Positions 59,957 to 64,000 of a DNA stretch of 64,000 nucleotides are shown one piece after another. The stretch lies in the NCBI RefSeq assembly GCF_039527675.1, contig NZ_BAAAKI010000003.1, forward strand, positions 1 through 64,000. The letters are read 5' to 3'. How positions within the stretch are numbered: the stretch's first letter is position 1; each line of letters starts with the position of its first letter. This stretch comes from Luteococcus sanguinis. GTDB lineage: Bacteria > Actinomycetota > Actinomycetes > Propionibacteriales > Propionibacteriaceae. Both the position numbers and the translations under genes were made by a program. The notes beneath the pieces were generated by a model. It was not told the DNA's origin. It did no database searches and saw only the letters and a list, made by a program, of their open reading frames with translations.

Positions 59957-62583
59957 CAGGCCTGCTCCGCCAGCTTGACCTCCACCGACAGTGGCTGCTC
60001 TGCGACCGTCCAGACCACCTCTCCGGTGATGCGTCCCACCGCCCCCAGATCAGCCTCGAATGCCTTGAGACGAACCAGCACATCGGCCTGGCCTACGAAC
60101 TCTGCGCGGGTCACCTCAGTCTTCATGGACACCTTGGCGTTCGACTTCGCGCCGCGCAGCGCGATCAGCGCGGTGGCGAGGTCAGCCAGTAGCCGCGGGT
60201 CACCGGAGGCGGGCAGCTCGTCGGTGGTGGGCCAGGCGGCGGTGTGCACCGACCCGTCCTTGAACCAGCTCCAGACCTCCTCGGTGACGAAGGGCAGGAA
60301 GGGCGCGAACAGGCGCAGCATGACGTCCAGCGCGCTGCGCAGCGCTGTCTGGGCGCTGGCAGCGGCGGCCTCGCCCTGCGAGCCGTAGGCGCGCTCCTTG
60401 ACCGTCTCGAGGTAGTCGTCGCAGAAGCTCCAGAAGAAGCCCTCGGCCGCTTCCAGGCCGCCGGTGTAGTCGTAGCGCTCGAAGCTCTCGGTGGCCTTCT
60501 CGACCACGCCGCGCAGGCCGGCGAGCATGGCCAGGTCGACCGGTGCCTCGACAAGCTCGGCCGTCGTGGAGGGGCGCCCTGCATCGCCGCTCATGCCCAG
60601 CACGAACTTGGAGGCGTTGAGCACCTTCATCGCCAGACGACGTCCGACCTTCATCTGGGTCTCGTCGAAGGGGGAGTCCAGTCCCGGCCGGGCCATCGCG
60701 GCACGCCAGCGCACCGCGTCGGCTCCGTACTTGTCGAGGATCTCGGTCGGGACGACGACATTTCCCTTGGACTTGCTCATCTTCTTGCGGTCGGGGTCGA
60801 CCACGAAGCCCGAGATGGTGGCGCGCCTCCACGGCACCTGGTCGAACTCGAAGTTCGAGCGCACCACGCGGCTGAACAGCCAGGTGCGGATGATGTCGTG
60901 CGCCTGCGGGGCGATGTCCATCGGGAAGGTCAGCGCGAACAGTTCCTCGTCGCGCTGCCAGCCCGTGGCGAGCTCCGGGGACAGGGAGCTGGTCGCCCAG
61001 GTGTCCATCACGTCCGGGTCGGCGATGAAGCCGTTCGGCTGGTTGCGCTGCGACTCCTGGTACCCAGCGGGGGCATCGGAGGAGGGGTCGACCGGCAGGC
61101 TGGCCTCGTCGGCGGTGATCGGACGCGTGTAGTCCGGCTCACCCTCAGCGTCGGTGGGGTACCAGACCGGGAAGGGCACGCCGAAGAAGCGCTGGCGGCT
61201 GATCAGCCAGTCACCGTTCAGGCCGCCGACCCAGTTGTCGTACCTGTGCTTCATGTGCTCGGGGGTCCATGCGATCTCGTTGCCGCGGGCCACCAGCTTG
61301 GCCTTGAGAGCCTCGTCCCGGCCGCCGTTGGCGATGTACCACTGGCGGGTCGAGACGATCTCCAGGGGCTTGTCGCCCTTCTCGTAGAAGTTCGCCATGC
61401 GCTGGGTGGGCTTCGGCTCGCCGTCCATCTCCCCGGTCTCGCGCAGCTTGTCGACGATCGCGGCCCGCGCGCTGAAGGTGGTCTTGGTGGCCATCTCCGG
61501 ATAGAAGGAAGCGTCGACCAGCCACTCGGGGGTCTCGGCCTGCAGTCGTCCGTCGCGGTTGATGATGGTGCGCATCGGGAGCTGGAGCTCGCGCCACCAG
61601 ATCACGTCGGTGAGGTCGCCGAAGGTGCAGCACATGGCGATGCCGGCGCCCTTGTCCTTCTCGGCGGCGGGGTGCGCCAGCACTGGGATCTCCACATTGA
61701 AGACAGGAGACTTCACAGTGGTGCCGAACAGTGGCTGGTAGCGCTCGTCGTCCGGGTGCGCGATCAGGGCACAGACCGACGGGATCAGTTCCGGACGAGT
61801 GGTCTCGATCCAGACCTTCTCGCCGTCCGGACGGCTGAAGCCGATGCGGTGGTAGGCGCCGGGATAGTCACGGGCCTCCAGCTCAGCCTGGGCAACAGCG
61901 GTCTGGAAGCTGACATCCCACATTGTCGGGGCCTCCGACAGGTAGGCCTCACCGCGAGAGAAGTTGCGCAGGAAGGCCAGCTGTGCAATGCGCTGGGACT
62001 CGTCGCCGATGGTGGTGTAGAGCTCGTTCCAGTCCACCGACAGGCCAACTCTGCGCCACAGGTTCTCGAACACCTGCTCGTCGGTCGCGGTCAGCTCGTG
62101 GCACAGTGCCACGAAGTTGCGGCGGCTGATCGGCACCTGCTTCTTGGGGTCCGGCTTGGCCGGGGGAGTGAAGTCGGGGTCATAAGGCACGGAAGGGTCG
62201 CAGCGCACGCCGTAGAAGTTCTGCACGCGACGCTCGGTGGGCAGGCCGTTGTCGTCCCAGCCCATCGGATAGAAGACCTGCTTGCCGGTCATTCGCTGGT
62301 AGCGCGCAATGACGTCGGTGTGGGTGTAGCTGAACACATGGCCGACGTGCAGCGAACCGGACACGGTCGGCGGCGGGGTGTCGATCGAGAAGACCTGCGC
62401 GCGGGCAGCCGCGCGGCTGGCAGCGTCGGTGAGGTCAAGCTCGGGACGACGAAAGGTGTAGGTCTGCTCGTCCTGCCAGGACTGTGACCATTTGGTCTCG
62501 AGGCCCTCCAGTGCCGGCTTGTCCGGTACCTGACCCCGGATCGGGGTCGTCGCGGTCACGGTCTGCTCGGGCATGGAGTTCAT
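59956..62583 (-). CDS. valS: Valyl-tRNA synthetase
   Basis: 875 residues, class I synthetase charging tRNA-Val. HIGH-type motif PPPTVSGSLHVGHVFSY near 66-82, KMSKS motif DRKKMSKSKGNV near 595, the CP1 editing domain between, an anticodon-binding domain (about 670-800) and a short C-terminal region. The length is the actinobacterial short form, without the long C-terminal coiled coil of other lineages. ATG 62583 is chosen; an in-frame ATG lies at 62574. The upstream open frame has no ribosome site. Confidence 0.96.
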   Translation of the reverse strand: MNSMPEQTVTATTPIRGQVPDKPALEGLETKWSQSWQDEQTYTFRRPELDLTDAASRAAARAQVFSIDTPPPTVSGSLHVGHVFSYTHTDVIARYQRMTGKQVFYPMGWDDNGLPTERRVQNFYGVRCDPSVPYDPDFTPPAKPDPKKQVPISRRNFVALCHELTATDEQVFENLWRRVGLSVDWNELYTTIGDESQRIAQLAFLRNFSRGEAYLSEAPTMWDVSFQTAVAQAELEARDYPGAYHRIGFSRPDGEKVWIETTRPELIPSVCALIAHPDDERYQPLFGTTVKSPVFNVEIPVLAHPAAEKDKGAGIAMCCTFGDLTDVIWWRELQLPMRTIINRDGRLQAETPEWLVDASFYPEMATKTTFSARAAIVDKLRETGEMDGEPKPTQRMANFYEKGDKPLEIVSTRQWYIANGGRDEALKAKLVARGNEIAWTPEHMKHRYDNWVGGLNGDWLISRQRFFGVPFPVWYPTDAEGEPDYTRPITADEASLPVDPSSDAPAGYQESQRNQPNGFIADPDVMDTWATSSLSPELATGWQRDEELFALTFPMDIAPQAHDIIRTWLFSRVVRSNFEFDQVPWRRATISGFVVDPDRKKMSKSKGNVVVPTEILDKYGADAVRWRAAMARPGLDSPFDETQMKVGRRLAMKVLNASKFVLGMSGDAGRPSTTAELVEAPVDLAMLAGLRGVVEKATESFERYDYTGGLEAAEGFFWSFCDDYLETVKERAYGSQGEAAAASAQTALRSALDVMLRLFAPFLPFVTEEVWSWFKDGSVHTAAWPTTDELPASGDPRLLADLATALIALRGAKSNAKVSMKTEVTRAEFVGQADVLVRLKAFEADLGAVGRITGEVVWTVAEQPLSVEVKLAEQA

Positions 62584-62623
62584 GCGGCACAGCTTAGTGA
62601 ACGCTCGAGGTGGCTCCGAACGA

Positions 62624-63457
62624 CTATCCGGCCGCGGTGATCGCCGCGAGCACGGTCGCGTCGCTCTGCCCACCCGAGGCCCACGGCAGGAAGGCGTGGG
62701 TGGACTGGTCCAACCACTCAAGGCTCTTCCCGTCGACATGGACGGTGGGGGTCCCGGTCACGCCCGCCGCTCCGGCCGCGTCGTCCGTTGTCTGGACGAA
62801 GGCCTCGCTGGTTCGTTGGTCGTAGCACTGCTGGTAGCTGGTGAGCTTCGCCCCACCCACGCCCAGCTGCTCCGGGATCTCGTCACGCAGCAGGGCGTCG
62901 GAGTAGCCCTCCGAGCCCTGGACCTCCTCGGCTGCTTGGCGGGCGAACACGGCGTCGTGGTACTTCGCGTAGACGCCGGCCCAGTCCGCGCAGGCGGCGC
63001 CGACCGCGGCCCGGGTGGACGCGGAGTTGCGCAGGTTCGTGTCCATGAAGGTCATCGTCCGGTACTCGAGCGTGATGTCGCCCTTGTCGGCCAGCGACAG
63101 CAGGTTGGCGCCGATATTCGACTCAAGTTCCTTGCAGTTGGGGCACTGGTAGTCGACGTAGAGGGCGACCACCGGGACGCCCACCTTCGACGTTCCCGGG
63201 TTCACGACGATGCCGGAGTCGTCCGCGTTCGCGTGCGGGGGCGTGGTGGCGGCGGTCAAGTCGGCGGGCTTGTCGCGCGTGAGCCAAACCGTGGCCAGGA
63301 CAGTGGTCAGCACGATCGCTGCCACGGCCATTCCGATGCCGATCAGGCGGCGGCGGCGCTGCTCGGCCACCTCGGCTGCCTGCTGCTGGCGCAGGGCCTC
63401 GCGACGGAGTTCGTCTCGCCGGGCGGCCTTGGCGGCTGACGACTTGCGGGCGCTCAT
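62624..63457 (-). CDS. DsbA-like membrane-anchored thiol oxidoreductase
   Basis: 277 residues. A basic Lys/Arg/Ala cytosolic start, one membrane helix (about 38-60), then an extracellular thioredoxin-fold DsbA domain with active site YVDYQCPNCKELE. The cis-Pro region is GVTGTPTVHVDG. It likely helps oxidise or isomerise exported proteins. It lies 21 bases after a homologue (63479) on the same strand, so the pair is a tandem duplication. Stop 40 bases before valS. Confidence 0.9.
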   Translation of the reverse strand: MSARKSSAAKAARRDELRREALRQQQAAEVAEQRRRRLIGIGMAVAAIVLTTVLATVWLTRDKPADLTAATTPPHANADDSGIVVNPGTSKVGVPVVALYVDYQCPNCKELESNIGANLLSLADKGDITLEYRTMTFMDTNLRNSASTRAAVGAACADWAGVYAKYHDAVFARQAAEEVQGSEGYSDALLRDEIPEQLGVGGAKLTSYQQCYDQRTSEAFVQTTDDAAGAAGVTGTPTVHVDGKSLEWLDQSTHAFLPWASGGQSDATVLAAITAAG

Positions 63458-63478
63458 GCTCGACTCAGCCCGGAGCGA

Positions 63479-64000
63479 TCAGGCCGCGGCCTTGATGGCG
63501 GCCAGCGCGGACTCCTCGGTGGTGCCCAGGGTGGTCCAGTCGATCTGGTTGTCGTTGACCTTGAAGGTCGGGGTGGACGTGACGCCCGCTGCTCCAGCCT
63601 TGTCGTCTGTGCCCTTGACGAAGTCGAGGGTCGCCTGGGCGTCGTAGCACTGCTGGAAGCTGGTGAGCTTCTCGCCACTCAGGCCCACGGCTGCGGGGAT
63701 GGTCTCCTTGAGCAGCTTGTCGCTGTAGCCCTCGGAACCCTGGACCTCCTGCTGGGCCTGGTTGGCGTAGACCTCGTCGTGGTACTTGGCGTAGACGCCC
63801 TGGTTGTCGGAGCAGGCAGCGGCCACGGCCGCGCGGGTCGAGGCGGTGTTGGACAGATTGGTGTCCATGAACTTCATCGTCCGGTACTCCAGGCTGATGT
63901 CGCCCTTCTCTGCCAAGGCCTCCAGCGCCGGTCCGACGGTCGTCTCGGCCTGCTTGCAGATGGGGCACTGGTAGTCGAGGTAGACGGTCACCACCGGCGC
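63479..64000 (-). CDS. DsbA-like thiol oxidoreductase, 5' end beyond window
   Basis: About 173 residues are visible from VTVYLDYQCPICKQAE (active site CPIC) to the stop. GDISLEYRTMKFMDTNL, VQGSEGYSDKLLKETIP and GVTSTPTFKVND closely parallel the gene at 62624, so the two are paralogues. The N-terminal anchor lies past 64000. Different dipeptides between the active-site cysteines (CPIC versus CPNC) suggest different redox potentials. Confidence 0.88.
   Translation of the reverse strand, partial: APVVTVYLDYQCPICKQAETTVGPALEALAEKGDISLEYRTMKFMDTNLSNTASTRAAVAAACSDNQGVYAKYHDEVYANQAQQEVQGSEGYSDKLLKETIPAAVGLSGEKLTSFQQCYDAQATLDFVKGTDDKAGAAGVTSTPTFKVNDNQIDWTTLGTTEESALAAIKAAA

Overview
The window is high-GC DNA with actinobacterial gene order and codon use. 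It carries GTG starts, the tig - clpP - clpP - clpX block, a short-form ValS, and tandem-SBD glutamine-type ABC genes. The actinobacterial assignment is firm. Placement in or near the Propionibacteriaceae is an inference from gene content and is not proven here.

Region 1 (about 1-24.6 kb) looks like an accessory island. It opens with a tRNA-3'-end-like att candidate and an intact tyrosine integrase (515-1738). A convergent defence operon follows, read right to left: SNF2-type helicase, beta-class Mod methyltransferase, type III-like Res nuclease. Next come an IS110-family element, a broken antitoxin/toxin patch with two striking palindromic operators, and an unrecognised two-gene operon. A second att-like site then lies beside a decayed copy of the integrase. 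The rest (15.9-24.3 kb) is metabolic cargo: an MBL-fold hydrolase, an MFS exporter, an ABM-domain protein, an FAD oxidoreductase, a frameshifted pseudogene, an AcuI-like reductase, a VOC protein and an AraC regulator. A diverged, roughly 300-bp direct copy of the left end sits at 24.3-24.6 kb, so the 24-kb block is flanked by long direct repeats.

Region 2 (24.7-43.2 kb) is mixed. It has a CidA/LrgA-CidB/LrgB pair behind a clear promoter and a lactate module. The lactate module is a GntR/FadR-type regulator divergent from lactate permease and lutABC, with a palindromic operator between them. A compact four-gene minus-strand operon follows, encoding a P-loop NTPase, a fused ABC exporter, a CapA-like protein and a lipoprotein hydrolase; its joint function is unknown. 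A Tat/lipo-signal lipoprotein, a polar amino-acid ABC importer and a Gfo/Idh/MocA oxidoreductase complete the region.

Region 3 (43.2-64 kb) is core genome: TerC behind a candidate Mn2+ (yybP-ykoY) riboswitch, tRNA-Gly(TCC), trigger factor with an unusual Lys/Ala/Pro tail, an AI-2E/PerM permease, two clpP genes, clpX and a D-2-hydroxyacid dehydrogenase. A 29-N assembly gap lies inside a terminator hairpin. After it come a PRC-barrel/DUF2382 protein, small hypotheticals, a GlnQ plus GlnP fusion importer whose two binding domains are almost identical, an OafA-type acyltransferase with SGNH tail, a Cof-type HAD phosphatase, valS and two tandem DsbA-like thiol oxidoreductases, the last cut by the window edge.

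Best candidates for something undescribed are the helicase-mod-res operon with its compositionally foreign target-recognition segment, the unrecognised pair at 13.1-14.5 kb in the same island, the iterated CGGGGGAACG motif around the integrase start, and the 33-38 kb operon.
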